Of a DNA stretch of 64,000 nucleotides, positions 33,144 to 41,703 are shown piece by piece. The number at the start of each line of letters is the position of its first letter. Positions within the stretch are counted from its first letter, which is position 1. The notes beneath the pieces are model-generated. The model made no database searches. It had not been told where the DNA came from and saw only the letters and a program-made list of their open reading frames with translations. Both the position numbers and the translations under genes were made by a program. Location of the stretch: contig JBAUHI010000043.1 of the NCBI GenBank assembly GCA_049680185.1, forward strand, positions 8,648 through 72,647. Reading direction: 5' to 3'. This DNA is from CAMLHU01 sp049680185. Lineage in GTDB: Bacteria > Gemmatimonadota > Gemmatimonadetes > Gemmatimonadales > GWC2-71-9.

Positions 33144-34829
33144 CTACATCCCCTGATCCACGTGCAGCGTCATCATCATCCCCGCCCCCAGATGCTCCGC
33201 GATATGACAGTGGAGCATCCAGGCGCCGGGGTTCGATGCGTCGATGAGCAGGTCCACGGTCGACCCCACCGGGATGAGCACAGTGTCCTTCCACACCAGG
33301 TCCGTCGTGGGCACACCGTCCCGTGAGACGACGAGCATCCGCTGACCGTGCAGGTGGATCGGATGTTGCATCGGGTGAAAGGAGTGCGGATCGTTGTAGA
33401 TCCGCAGCTTGACCACCGACCCCTGACGCACGTGCCAGTCGATCGCTTCGTTCTCCTTGCCGGTCGAATCGTCTCGCAGGATCCACCGCACCTCCTTGCC
33501 CGTCGAAAGCCAGTTCATCTCCGGCATCCCGTCGGTCCACTCGATGGGATGGAAATACGCCGTGTCCACGCTCATGAACTGGACGGTCGGGAGCGGGAGC
33601 GCCGACGTGGCCACGGTGAGCGTGATGCGCTTGTCGGGAGGCCGGTCGAAGTATTGGCGATACTTCGCGATCTCCGCACTCACCGCCGGATTGGCCCGGA
33701 GGACCCGGAAGGCGGCGGTGTAGTCGGGCGCGGCCCGGGTCGAATCCACCGTGACCCATCCGAGCGTGTCCACCTCGGCGTCGAACTCGCCCCGGTAATG
33801 ATCGATGGCCTGCACCGAGTTGAGGATCGGATACCGCCCCGGTCGCTCGAACTCGGCCGCCACCACATACCGTTCCGCCGGCGCCAGGATCGCACTCGGC
33901 ACGATTTCCTCCCGCTCGAATCGGCTCACGTCCGACGCCAGCACCTTGAGCCGGACTCCCGGGATCGAGAGGTTCCAGGTCCGCGCATTCGCCACGTCGG
34001 TCAGGAAGAACCGCACCACTGCTCCCCGGTGCACGGTGAGCGCGTAGTCGGGCTCTCCGTTCACCAGCGGCACATTCCCCACCCGTCCCATCAGCGCGAA
34101 ATCCGGCGCCTCCTTCCCGAATGGGATGAGAGTGTCGGCGTGGATCAGGAGGTCGCTCAGCATCAGGGCGACGTCCTGGTTTGCGGGGGAGTAGTAGGCG
34201 GTATCGGCGCTCTCAACCATCACGTTGCCGTAGAGCCCCATCGCTTGCTCGATGTCCTCGCGCACGTGCGGGTGGTACCAATAGATCCCCGCGTCGGGGA
34301 AGTGCACCGTGTAGGTGAAGTCGCCGCCTGGTGGCACCGGATCCTGTGTCACCCCCGGCACGCCGTCGAAGCGATCGTCGAGCCGCACCCCATGCCAGTG
34401 CACGGTACTCGGCAGGTCGAGTCGGTTGTGGAACCGGACGATGATGGTCGAGTTCTGCGCCACCTTGATCAGCGGCCCCGGCACCTGGCCGTCGAAGCCG
34501 TACATCACGAAGGTCCGGTCGCGGATGGTGCGCCGAAGGAGCCCGGCGGTGAGGTCGAGGGTATCGCCATCCTTGAGTGGAACGATGGTCGATGGATGCG
34601 CCAGCGGGACGGTGGCTGGATCCACTCCTGCGCCCGGAAGGAACGGCGCCACCGGCGGCGTGAGCCCGACGAGCCCCGGAAGCATGATCATCCCTTTGGG
34701 CATCGGGATCGGCAGCATCGCGGTGGAGTCGGAGCCCATCTGCATCCCCGCCATCCCCGGATCCTGCGCGGCGAGCGGGCCCGCACCGCTGAGGATGACG
34801 ACGAGCGCCAAGAGCGAGCGGCGGGTCAA
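33144..34829 (-). CDS. Exported multicopper oxidase
   Basis: This 561-residue protein belongs to the laccase-like family. All four copper-binding segments are present: HWHG, WYHPH, HPIHLHG and HCHIAEHLGAGM, so T1, T2 and T3 sites are complete and the T1 axial ligand is Met. The mature N-terminus is Met-rich (GMAGMQMGSDS), as in copper-handling oxidases. I prefer the TTG start at 34829 (LTRRSLLALVVILSGAGPLAA, a good signal peptide), which forms a TTGA overlap with the previous stop. An ATG at 34877 would add 16 residues. It is the last gene of a three-gene coupled operon with the LVIVD protein. The substrate (Cu(I), phenols, other) is unknown. Confidence 0.88.
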   Translation of the reverse strand: MTRRSLLALVVILSGAGPLAAQDPGMAGMQMGSDSTAMLPIPMPKGMIMLPGLVGLTPPVAPFLPGAGVDPATVPLAHPSTIVPLKDGDTLDLTAGLLRRTIRDRTFVMYGFDGQVPGPLIKVAQNSTIIVRFHNRLDLPSTVHWHGVRLDDRFDGVPGVTQDPVPPGGDFTYTVHFPDAGIYWYHPHVREDIEQAMGLYGNVMVESADTAYYSPANQDVALMLSDLLIHADTLIPFGKEAPDFALMGRVGNVPLVNGEPDYALTVHRGAVVRFFLTDVANARTWNLSIPGVRLKVLASDVSRFEREEIVPSAILAPAERYVVAAEFERPGRYPILNSVQAIDHYRGEFDAEVDTLGWVTVDSTRAAPDYTAAFRVLRANPAVSAEIAKYRQYFDRPPDKRITLTVATSALPLPTVQFMSVDTAYFHPIEWTDGMPEMNWLSTGKEVRWILRDDSTGKENEAIDWHVRQGSVVKLRIYNDPHSFHPMQHPIHLHGQRMLVVSRDGVPTTDLVWKDTVLIPVGSTVDLLIDASNPGAWMLHCHIAEHLGAGMMMTLHVDQGM

Positions 34830-35308
34830 TTCGGTGCGCCGCGAAAGAGCGGTTGGCCGATGAACCGCTGCAGCCACCCGCTCGGCGAGGTGCCGTGCAG
34901 CACGACAGGCCCGGCGTGCACCGCCGGGGCAGTATCTGCTTCCGCGGTGACGACGAAAAGGAACTTGTTCCGTTCGGCCACGCCAACGGTGCTGACGCCG
35001 TTGGTGATCGTGCCGAGCCGGCGCCAGTCGGAAAGGTCAGTGCTCACGTCCCACGCGACATAGGCGTGGTACGCGCCGAGCGCTGAGGGGGCCGGGAGGG
35101 ATTCGGCAGTGACGCGGATATCGAACCGGAGCCGGCCGTCGGCGGTGGCGGCCACCCCGAACGGGGAATCGGCAAAGACGAGCCGCGCCGAGCCACGCGC
35201 GGAAGGAGCCGCGGGACCCGGCGCGAGTGCCATATCGTATGGTCCGGGCTTGGGCCCCGCGCTGGTCGCAGCCAGCGCGAGGCAACCCAGGACGGCGAAC
35301 GCCTTCAC
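34826..35308 (-). CDS. Small exported protein coupled to the multicopper oxidase
   Basis: This 160-residue protein starts at a GTG whose complement ends at 35308, forming a GTGA overlap with the LVIVD gene's stop. It has a short signal (AFAVLGCLALAATSA). The mature part is one beta-rich domain: GSARLVFADSPFGVAATADGRLRFDIRVTAESLP, AYHAYVAWDVSTDLSDWRRLG, KFLFVVTAEAD and GPVVLHGTSPSGWL. It is similar in style to the C-terminal domain of anti-sigma or adhesion-like proteins. I do not know its function. Being locked between an LVIVD propeller and a copper oxidase, it probably acts with them in the periplasm. Confidence 0.7.
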   Translation of the reverse strand: MKAFAVLGCLALAATSAGPKPGPYDMALAPGPAAPSARGSARLVFADSPFGVAATADGRLRFDIRVTAESLPAPSALGAYHAYVAWDVSTDLSDWRRLGTITNGVSTVGVAERNKFLFVVTAEADTAPAVHAGPVVLHGTSPSGWLQRFIGQPLFRGAPN

Positions 35309-36669
35309 TTCGACGCCGCAGCCCCCGTAGGACCGTGGGTGTAGTCCTGCTCGCTCGAGATGCTCGGCTGGCCGATGCTCGCGCCAGTCCATCCGTCGAA
35401 GCCCTTCATCTTGAAGAGCCAGAGGCCGGTCCGCATGTCGCTCAGGACGATGAGGCCGTCCGCGTTCCGGACATCCACCCCGAACGCGCCCTGCTCCACG
35501 CTGTTGGTGCCCTGCCATCCGTTGTCCGGGTTCCCGCCGAAGCCGTTCTCGTGCACGCAGGTAGTGCAGGTGTAGTACCAGCCGTCGGTCTTCGGGGCCT
35601 TCGGATCCTTCAGGTCGAAGACGAAGAGTCCGTCCTCGTACGCCGAGACGAAAACGTAGGGCCAGCGCACCTCGTGGTTGTGCGAGAGGTCATGCCAGTC
35701 CGCGCTCCACGCCGAGATCGGAAGGTCCAAGTTCTTGCGAGTGCCGTCCTGCCCCTCACGGAGGTCCCACACCTTGAGCGGCGTGTACTGGTACTCCGTC
35801 TCGGTGACGGCGTAGTTGCCGTCGGGTGAGGGCGTGAACGTATGGGCGATGTCGAGCCCCATCCCCGTGATGGTGAAGAGCTGGACCGGCGCCTCCGGAT
35901 GGGAAATGTCCCAGGCCGAATAGCCGCCGAGGCCGGCGCCGTAGAAGACGTCGCGCTTGCGCGCCACGTCGTAGCCCACGTAGAAGTCGTGGTAGCTTCC
36001 CGCCCCGAAGGCCCGGAACGGCGTCGGGTTCGGCACTGAGCCGACGATGGCGTTGGTGGTGTCACCCGCCACCACTTTGGCCAGATCGTAGATGACCGCC
36101 TTGGCTTGGTTGACCGTGACGAAGTAGAGCACCCGGCCGTCGGAATGCTTGTAGACGAAGGTGTTGTGGAAGCCGCCGGGTGCTGCGGGGTAGCGGATCC
36201 GGGCCACCACCTTGACCGTGGAGGGGTCGGGCAGGCCGGTCACGTCGAGGATGACCGCGCCCAGGTCGGCGTCGGGGCTTCCCTGCATGAACTGGTACGA
36301 TTGGGCAAAGTAGTACTTGTCGCCGATCCTGAACGCCTTCCCGTCCATCGCACCGATGCCGCGGTGGAGCTCCGGATTCTCGATCGACCAATCGACGATC
36401 TTCGTCGGATGGCGCGGGTCCTTGATGTCGTAGATCTGCACGTCGTTGTTGGTGAAACCGGACGCGTAGACGTAGGGGCGCTTCATCTCCGGTTCGATCT
36501 CGATGTCGGAGAGCTTCCAGGCGCCAGGGTGTGTCACCACGTGGGCAAGGACCGTGATGTTCTTCGAACCGCCGACCTTCTGGGTGGTCGGCACACGACT
36601 GCCGGGATCCTGCGCCGTGGCGGTCGTGGCAATGCTGAGCAGGGCAAGGGCGAACAACGTTCCGCGCAT
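35305..36669 (-). CDS. Exported LVIVD-repeat beta-propeller protein
   Basis: This 454-residue protein starts at the ATG whose complement ends at 36669, with GGAGA upstream. Signal peptide LFALALLSIATTATA/QDP. The mature protein is built from LVIVD-like blades (RPYVYASGFTNNDVQIYDIKDP, LGAVILDVTGL, YSAWDISHPEAP, LKVWDLREG, PYVFVSAYEDGLFVFDLKDP, GLIVLSDMRTGLWLFK). A Cys pair in YYTCTTCVHENG could bind metal or form a disulfide. Proteins of this kind are secreted seven-bladed propellers of uncertain role. It heads the operon with the small exported protein and the multicopper oxidase; the promoter must be in 36670-36873. Confidence 0.88.
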   Translation of the reverse strand: MRGTLFALALLSIATTATAQDPGSRVPTTQKVGGSKNITVLAHVVTHPGAWKLSDIEIEPEMKRPYVYASGFTNNDVQIYDIKDPRHPTKIVDWSIENPELHRGIGAMDGKAFRIGDKYYFAQSYQFMQGSPDADLGAVILDVTGLPDPSTVKVVARIRYPAAPGGFHNTFVYKHSDGRVLYFVTVNQAKAVIYDLAKVVAGDTTNAIVGSVPNPTPFRAFGAGSYHDFYVGYDVARKRDVFYGAGLGGYSAWDISHPEAPVQLFTITGMGLDIAHTFTPSPDGNYAVTETEYQYTPLKVWDLREGQDGTRKNLDLPISAWSADWHDLSHNHEVRWPYVFVSAYEDGLFVFDLKDPKAPKTDGWYYTCTTCVHENGFGGNPDNGWQGTNSVEQGAFGVDVRNADGLIVLSDMRTGLWLFKMKGFDGWTGASIGQPSISSEQDYTHGPTGAAASK

Positions 36670-36873
36670 CGTGTCTCCGGGGAGGTCGGGGCGTTGGGTG
36701 GTCAGGGTGGCAGGGGAGTATGGGGCGGCGCCGCGAGCGTGGCAAGAGCGTGGGGCCGGCGTTCCACCGACGAACACCCTCTGGCGCATTGAGGTCGGGA
36801 GTGTTGCTTTTGGGGACATCCGCGGGCGGGGCGCCCGCGGAAAACTCCGATCTTCCAGCGAAGGGATCCAGCC

Positions 36874-37188
36874 ATGCCACGTCTCACCGACTCCCTCTTC
36901 ATCGGCGTCGGCGGGCACGTCGTCGCCATCGACCGCTCGACCGGCCAGGAGGTCTGGCGCACCAAGGTGAAGATGTCGTCGGTCACGACGGTGTCGATCG
37001 TCGGTGATCGCATCCTTGCCGGCGCGCAGGGGGAGCTCTGCTGCCTCGATGCCTCCACGGGGAGTATCCTCTGGCGGAACAAGCTGCGTGGGCTCGGGAT
37101 GGGTGTGGTGTTGTTCCCGGACGGGAGCACCGGCGCCATCGCCGCAGCCGCGGCCCAGGCCGCCGCTGGCGCCGCCACTGCTCGGTGA
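36874..37188 (+). CDS. Short PQQ-type beta-propeller repeat protein
   Basis: This 104-residue cytoplasmic protein (no signal peptide) carries two PQQ-like blade motifs: HVVAIDRSTGQEVWRTKV and ELCCLDASTGSILWRNKL. It ends in a long Ala-rich tail (AAAAAQAAAGAATA). A full propeller needs many more blades, so it may assemble as an oligomer or be a fragment of one. It is divergent from the LVIVD operon and 25 bases before the monooxygenase start. Function unknown. Confidence 0.65.
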   Translation: MPRLTDSLFIGVGGHVVAIDRSTGQEVWRTKVKMSSVTTVSIVGDRILAGAQGELCCLDASTGSILWRNKLRGLGMGVVLFPDGSTGAIAAAAAQAAAGAATAR

Positions 37189-37213
37189 TGCCCATCCACG
37201 CGGGGCCGACACG

Positions 37214-38419
37214 ATGAGGGTCGCGATCAACGGCGCCGGCATCGCGGGACCCACCCTCGCTTTCTGGCTGCGCCGGTCGGGGCACGAGGTCCTGCTGGTG
37301 GAGGAGGCCCCCGCGCCTCGCACCGGCGGCTACGTCATCGACTTCTGGGGACTCGGATACGACATCGCCGAACGGATGGGACTGATCCCCGAGATCCGCC
37401 GCCTCGGCTATCAGGTGAAGGAGGTCCGCATCGTGGATCGGCACGGGCGCCGGCGCGGCGGCTTCAGCACGGCGGTCTTCGATCGGGCGACGGGCGGGCG
37501 GTTCACCAGTCTCCCCCGCTCCGACCTCGCCGGCACGATCATCCGCGCCCTGGATCCCGGGGTCGAGCAGCTCTTCGGCGACTCGATCGCAGACATCGAG
37601 GACCGCGGCGACCGGGTCGGACTCACTTTCGACCATGCCCCGGCGCGCGAGGTCGATCTCGTGATCGGCGCCGACGGCCTCCACTCACGGGTGCGCCACC
37701 TCGTCTTCGGTGATGACGCCGGGAAGGAGGTCGCCCTCGGCTACCACCTGGCCGCCTTCCAGGTCGAAGGATATCGCCCCCGCGATGAGCTGACATTCGT
37801 GAGTCACGGGGCTCCGGGGCGGCAGATCTCCCGTTTTACGCTCCGCGGGGATCGAACGATGTTCCTCTTCGTCTTCCACGACGAATGTCTTCCGACGCCC
37901 GCTCCCGCGACCGAGGCGGAACGCCGCACTGCACTCTGCCACATCTTTGCCGATGCCGGATGGGAAGCGCCGGCCATCCTCGACGCGATGATGAAGGTCG
38001 ATGCGGTGTACTTCGACGGGGTGAGCCAGATCCGGATGCCGCACTGGACCCGGGGTCGAGTGGCACTGATCGGCGACGCGGCGGCGTGCGTATCCCTCCT
38101 CGCCGGTGAAGGGACGGGGCTCGCCATCACCGAGGCGTATGTCCTGGCCGGTGAACTCCATCGCGCCAATGGCGACCACACCACCGCCTTCGCGCGCTAC
38201 GAAGAGCAGCTCCAGCCCTTCCTCCGGAAGAAGCAGGCGTCGGCGGCCAACTTCGCATCGTCGTTCGCTCCCCGGACGGCCCTCGGCCTCGCGGTACGCA
38301 ACGCCGTTACCCGCCTCTTCAGCATCGGGTTCCTCGCCGATCGCGTAGTGGCCGCCAATTTGCGCGATGACCTCGAGCTGGCGGACTATGGCTTCGACCG
38401 TGCGCCAAACGCCCGTTGA
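37214..38419 (+). CDS. FAD-dependent monooxygenase (group A, PHBH fold)
   Basis: This 401-residue flavoprotein starts at ATG 37214. GxGxxG dinucleotide motif (INGAGIAGPTLAFWLRRSG), DG motif in LVIGADGLHSRVR, and GD motif GRVALIGDAAACVSLLAGEGTGLAI are in order and spacing for group A aromatic or tetracycline-type hydroxylases. Family members with the GGYVIDFWGLGYDIAERMG segment are close to TetX-like and polyketide-type monooxygenases. It probably uses NAD(P)H and O2; the substrate is unknown. An EamA exporter follows 24 bases later, which would suit export of a modified metabolite. Confidence 0.88.
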   Translation: MRVAINGAGIAGPTLAFWLRRSGHEVLLVEEAPAPRTGGYVIDFWGLGYDIAERMGLIPEIRRLGYQVKEVRIVDRHGRRRGGFSTAVFDRATGGRFTSLPRSDLAGTIIRALDPGVEQLFGDSIADIEDRGDRVGLTFDHAPAREVDLVIGADGLHSRVRHLVFGDDAGKEVALGYHLAAFQVEGYRPRDELTFVSHGAPGRQISRFTLRGDRTMFLFVFHDECLPTPAPATEAERRTALCHIFADAGWEAPAILDAMMKVDAVYFDGVSQIRMPHWTRGRVALIGDAAACVSLLAGEGTGLAITEAYVLAGELHRANGDHTTAFARYEEQLQPFLRKKQASAANFASSFAPRTALGLAVRNAVTRLFSIGFLADRVVAANLRDDLELADYGFDRAPNAR

Positions 38420-38443
38420 TGACACCCATACCCCGCTGGCGCC

Positions 38444-39301
38444 ATGTCCACTGAGCGCCGCACGACGCCGACCCTCACCGCGATGGCGCTCACCGCCTTC
38501 GCGGCGAACTCGATCCTCTGCCGCCTGGCACTGCGCAACGGCTCCATCGACGCCGCGAGCTTTTCGGCGATCCGGATCGCGGCCGGCGCCACGAGCTTGC
38601 TGCTGCTCCTCCAGCTCCGGCGCCCGGGGCACGCCACGCGACCGCGCGGGTCGTGGGCCGGTGCCGCGGCGCTCGCCCTCTACGGCGTCCCGTTCTCGTT
38701 CGCTTTCCTGAGTCTCAGCGCCGGCACCGGAGCACTCCTCCTCTTCAGCGCCGTGCAGATCACGATGGTGCTCGCGTCGATGCTCCGGGGCGTGCGTCCC
38801 CGCCCCGGCCAGTGGGCCGGCCTGGCGCTCGCCTTCGGCGGGCTGGTCTACCTCTTTCTCCCTGGCATCACGGCGCCAGCACCATTGGGCGCGGTCCTGA
38901 TGCTCGTCGCCGGCACCGCCTGGGGCGTCTACTCATTGCGTGGCCACGGGGCGCAGGACGCGTTGGCTGAGACCACCGGCAACTTCATGCGCGCGGTACC
39001 GGTCGTCTGGGTCGTGTGGCTCGTGGCGTTCGCATCGGTGCACGTCCAGCCGACCGGCATCATCTGGGCCGTTCTCTCGGGAGCGGTCGCGTCAGGGATC
39101 GGATACGTCATCTGGTACGCCGCCCTTCGACACCTGAGCTCCGTCACCGCGGCGGCGGTCCAACTGGCGGTCCCGCTCCTGGCCGGGCTGGGCGGGATCC
39201 TCCTCCTCGACGAACGACTCACGTTCCGGCTGGCCGTTGCCGCCGTCCTGGTCCTCGGCGGGATCGGGATGACCATCGCCGGACGCGCCACCACCAGCTA
39301 G
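38444..39301 (+). CDS. EamA/DMT-family transporter
   Basis: This 285-residue drug/metabolite transporter has ten hydrophobic helices in two EamA halves. The first half begins TPTLTAMALTAFAANSILCRLALRNG and contains ASFSAIRIAAGATSLLL. The second half has GAVLMLVAGTAWGVYSLRG and IGYVIWYAALRHLSSVTAAAVQLAVPLLAGLGGILLLDERLT, the standard EamA closing motif. Substrates range from amino acids to drugs. Its place directly after the monooxygenase suggests co-transcription. Confidence 0.9.
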   Translation: MSTERRTTPTLTAMALTAFAANSILCRLALRNGSIDAASFSAIRIAAGATSLLLLLQLRRPGHATRPRGSWAGAAALALYGVPFSFAFLSLSAGTGALLLFSAVQITMVLASMLRGVRPRPGQWAGLALAFGGLVYLFLPGITAPAPLGAVLMLVAGTAWGVYSLRGHGAQDALAETTGNFMRAVPVVWVVWLVAFASVHVQPTGIIWAVLSGAVASGIGYVIWYAALRHLSSVTAAAVQLAVPLLAGLGGILLLDERLTFRLAVAAVLVLGGIGMTIAGRATTS

Positions 39302-39351
39302 GCCGCCCTCCACCCCTTGCGCCACCCCACCCTCCGCCTGCACTCTATGGA

Positions 39352-40320
39352 ATGGCGACCCCCAAGAAGAAACGCGCTCCCAAGAGGTCCAAGAAGGCCG
39401 GTGTGGCCAAGTCGCGCGGCCTCGACGCCACCCGCCTGACCAGCACCGCCCCGCCCGCCGCGGTCGAAGCGCTCAGCACCCGCATCGCGGCCGATGGCGG
39501 CACGGTCCTCGCGACCTATCGCGACCCGCTCGGCTCGCGCTGGCAGATCCTCGCCGCGTTGCCCATCGACACGGTGGCGCCGACGCCGTACCAACGCGAC
39601 CTCTCCGACACGCACGTGGCTCGGCTCGCGGACGCGATCGACAAACTCGACCGCTTCCTCGATCCGATCGTGGCGGTCCCCGCCCCCGATGGCGGGTATT
39701 GGTCGCCCAACGGATTTCACCGCCTCGGCGCGATGCAGCAGCTCGGCGCCAAGGCGATCGTGGCGCTGGTCGTGCCCGAACCCGAGGTGGCACACCGGAT
39801 CCTGGCGCTCAACACCGAGAAGGCCCACAACCTGCGCGAGAAGTCGCTGGAGGTCTCCCGACTGGCGCAGGCGCTCGCCGCGCTGGATGACGGGGCGGAA
39901 AAGGGATTCGCCGAGGTGTTCGAGGAATCGGCGTTCATCACGCTCGGGCTCTGCTACCAGGAGAACGGCCGATTCTCCGGCGGGGCCTACCATCCGATCC
40001 TCAAGCGCTGCGACCAGTTCCTGGCCGTCAAGCTCCCCGCCGCGCTCGAGATCCGGAAGGCGCGGGCCGCCAAGCTCCTCGAGCTCAACGACCATGTCAA
40101 CGAGGCGGTCAAGAAGCTCAAGGAGCGCGGGCTGGAGAGTCCGTACTTGAAGGCGTTCGTGGTGGCGCGGATCAACCACCTGCGCTGGGTCAAGGACAAG
40201 CACCCCGATTTCGACGACTCGGTCGACAAGATCCTGGGCGCCGCTCGACGGTTCAACGTGGCCAACGTGAAGGCCGACCAGGTGGCGAAGAGCGGCGGAG
40301 CGGGTGGTGGCGAGGAGTGA
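39352..40320 (+). CDS. ParB/Srx-like nuclease-domain protein
   Basis: This 322-residue protein starts at ATG 39352. The Lys/Arg-rich tail (MATPKKKRAPKRSKKAG) precedes a ParB N-terminal-type domain: ILAALPIDTVAPTPYQRDLSDTHVARLADAIDKLDRFLDPIVAV, then YWSPNGFHRLGAMQQLGAKAIVALVV. The G-x-H-R motif (NGFHR) is that of ParB-like CTP/ATP-binding folds. The helical second half (LNTEKAHNLREKSLEVSRLAQAL) could bind DNA. There is no ParA neighbour, so a chromosome-segregation role is doubtful. It overlaps the haemolysin-III gene by a GTGA. Confidence 0.8.
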   Translation: MATPKKKRAPKRSKKAGVAKSRGLDATRLTSTAPPAAVEALSTRIAADGGTVLATYRDPLGSRWQILAALPIDTVAPTPYQRDLSDTHVARLADAIDKLDRFLDPIVAVPAPDGGYWSPNGFHRLGAMQQLGAKAIVALVVPEPEVAHRILALNTEKAHNLREKSLEVSRLAQALAALDDGAEKGFAEVFEESAFITLGLCYQENGRFSGGAYHPILKRCDQFLAVKLPAALEIRKARAAKLLELNDHVNEAVKKLKERGLESPYLKAFVVARINHLRWVKDKHPDFDDSVDKILGAARRFNVANVKADQVAKSGGAGGGEE

Positions 40321-40994
40321 CGCCCCCCGCTCCGACGGCGCCGGTGGACCGGCTCCCGACCCACACCACGCCCCAGACCCTCGGCGAGGAGATCGCCAAC
40401 AGTGTGAGCCACGGGATCGGATTCGTCCTGGCGCTCGTGGGGGCCCCCTGGCTGGTGCGCGCCGCGATGCTCCATGGCGACCCGACCGCGGTCGCCGCCG
40501 TGAGCGTTTTCTCGGCGACACTGGTGCTGCTCTACCTGTCCTCGACGCTCTATCACGCGGTGCGGGCGGGGCCGGCCAAACGTGCCTTCCGGATCCTGGA
40601 CCATGGTGCGGTGTACCTGCTCATCGCAGGCACATACACCCCGTTCACGTTGGTCTCGCTGCATGGCGTCTGGGGGTGGTCGCTCTTCGGCGTCGTGTGG
40701 GCACTCGCCATCCTGGGGATCGTCCTCACCGCGACCGGCGCCATGCAACACCCGCAGGCGTCGACCGCCCTCTTCCTCGGGATGGGGTGGCTCATCGTCG
40801 TCGCCATCCGTCCGCTCTGGCTCCACCTCCCACTTGCGGGGTTCGTCTGGCTGGTGGCCGGCGGGCTGGCCTATACCGTAGGGGTCGGGTTCCTCACGAC
40901 CAAACGGCTCCCGTACGGGCACTTCATCTGGCACCTGCTGGTGCTCGTCGGCAGCGCCTGCCATTACGTGGCGGTGCTGCGCTATGCGGCCTGA
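40317..40994 (+). CDS. Haemolysin III / YqfA-family membrane protein
   Basis: This 225-residue seven-helix protein starts at GTG 40317, overlapping the previous stop. Signature segments are EEIANSVSHGIGFVLALVG, LLYLSSTLYHAV, ILDHGAVYLLIAGTYTPFTL and GHFIWHLLVLVGSACHY. The conserved His residues (SH, YH, DH, HFIWH) form the metal-binding site shared with PAQR receptors. Bacterial members affect lipid and membrane homeostasis and are not generally proven haemolysins. Confidence 0.92.
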   Translation: MTPPAPTAPVDRLPTHTTPQTLGEEIANSVSHGIGFVLALVGAPWLVRAAMLHGDPTAVAAVSVFSATLVLLYLSSTLYHAVRAGPAKRAFRILDHGAVYLLIAGTYTPFTLVSLHGVWGWSLFGVVWALAILGIVLTATGAMQHPQASTALFLGMGWLIVVAIRPLWLHLPLAGFVWLVAGGLAYTVGVGFLTTKRLPYGHFIWHLLVLVGSACHYVAVLRYAA

Positions 40995-41046
40995 ACACAT
41001 GGTCCCGGCCCACGCCTGACCCTGACCGACCGACCCGCTCCCGTCG

Positions 41047-41586
41047 ATGCGCCTGGTGACTCCGCCCATTCCCTTCGACCTCCAGCCGACCCTGCACGGT
41101 GCTCTGGTACGCCTCGCACCGCTCCGTCAGGGCGACTTCGAGCGCCTCTATGCCGTCGCTGCCGATCCGCGCGTCTGGGAGCAGCACCCCGAGCACGATC
41201 GCTGGAAGCGGGAGGTGTTCCAGCACTTCTTTGACGGCGCCATGCTGTCGGGGGGCGCTTTCCTCGTCGTCGACACCACCACCGGCGCGGTGATCGGCTC
41301 GACCCGCTACTGCGGCCTCGACGTGAAAAAGAGTGTCGTCGAGATCGGATGGACCTTCCTCGCCCGCTCCCATTGGGGCGGGCGCTACAACGGCGAGATG
41401 AAGCGCCTGCTGCTGGCGCACGCGTTCCGCTTCGTCGAGCGGGTGGTCTTCGTGGTCGGGCCGGAGAATGTCCGGTCCCGCCGCGCGGTGGAGAAGATCG
41501 GGGGGCATCCGATCGCGCCGAGGAAGAACGCCAAGGGAGAAGAGCGGGTCGTCTACGAGATCACCAGGGCGGCGTTCGCGGGCTGA
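41047..41586 (+). CDS. GNAT-family N-acetyltransferase (RimJ/RimL-like)
   Basis: This 179-residue acetyltransferase reads LHGALVRLAPLRQGDFERLYAVAADPRVWEQHP at the N-terminus, GGAFLVVDTTTGAVIGSTRY for the central strands, and EIGWTFLARSHWGGRYNGEMKRLLLAHAF, whose RSHWGGRYNG is the acetyl-CoA pyrophosphate loop in degenerate form. VGPENVRSRRAVEKIGG is the C-terminal splayed strand motif of the RimJ/RimL group. Likely acetylates a small amine or protein N-terminus; the target is unknown. Confidence 0.88.
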   Translation: MRLVTPPIPFDLQPTLHGALVRLAPLRQGDFERLYAVAADPRVWEQHPEHDRWKREVFQHFFDGAMLSGGAFLVVDTTTGAVIGSTRYCGLDVKKSVVEIGWTFLARSHWGGRYNGEMKRLLLAHAFRFVERVVFVVGPENVRSRRAVEKIGGHPIAPRKNAKGEERVVYEITRAAFAG

Positions 41587-41703
41587 CCGCACCTCATGAT
41601 GCTGCACGATCCGTCCCGGTCGTCATGTCTCCAGATGGGCGACGGCGGTATCCTATAGCTCACTGATCCATCGACCCCACGTACCGCTGACCCGCGACCA
41701 TCG

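Noticed and set aside
33348..35063. A 571-codon plus-strand open frame
   Set aside because: It lies antisense to the multicopper oxidase, whose copper-binding motifs are complete, and its own translation is a His/Arg/Asp-rich shadow.
36874..37188. PQQ-dependent dehydrogenase
   Set aside because: Only two blade motifs are present, with no signal peptide and no catalytic Asp/Glu or quinone-binding Cys pair.
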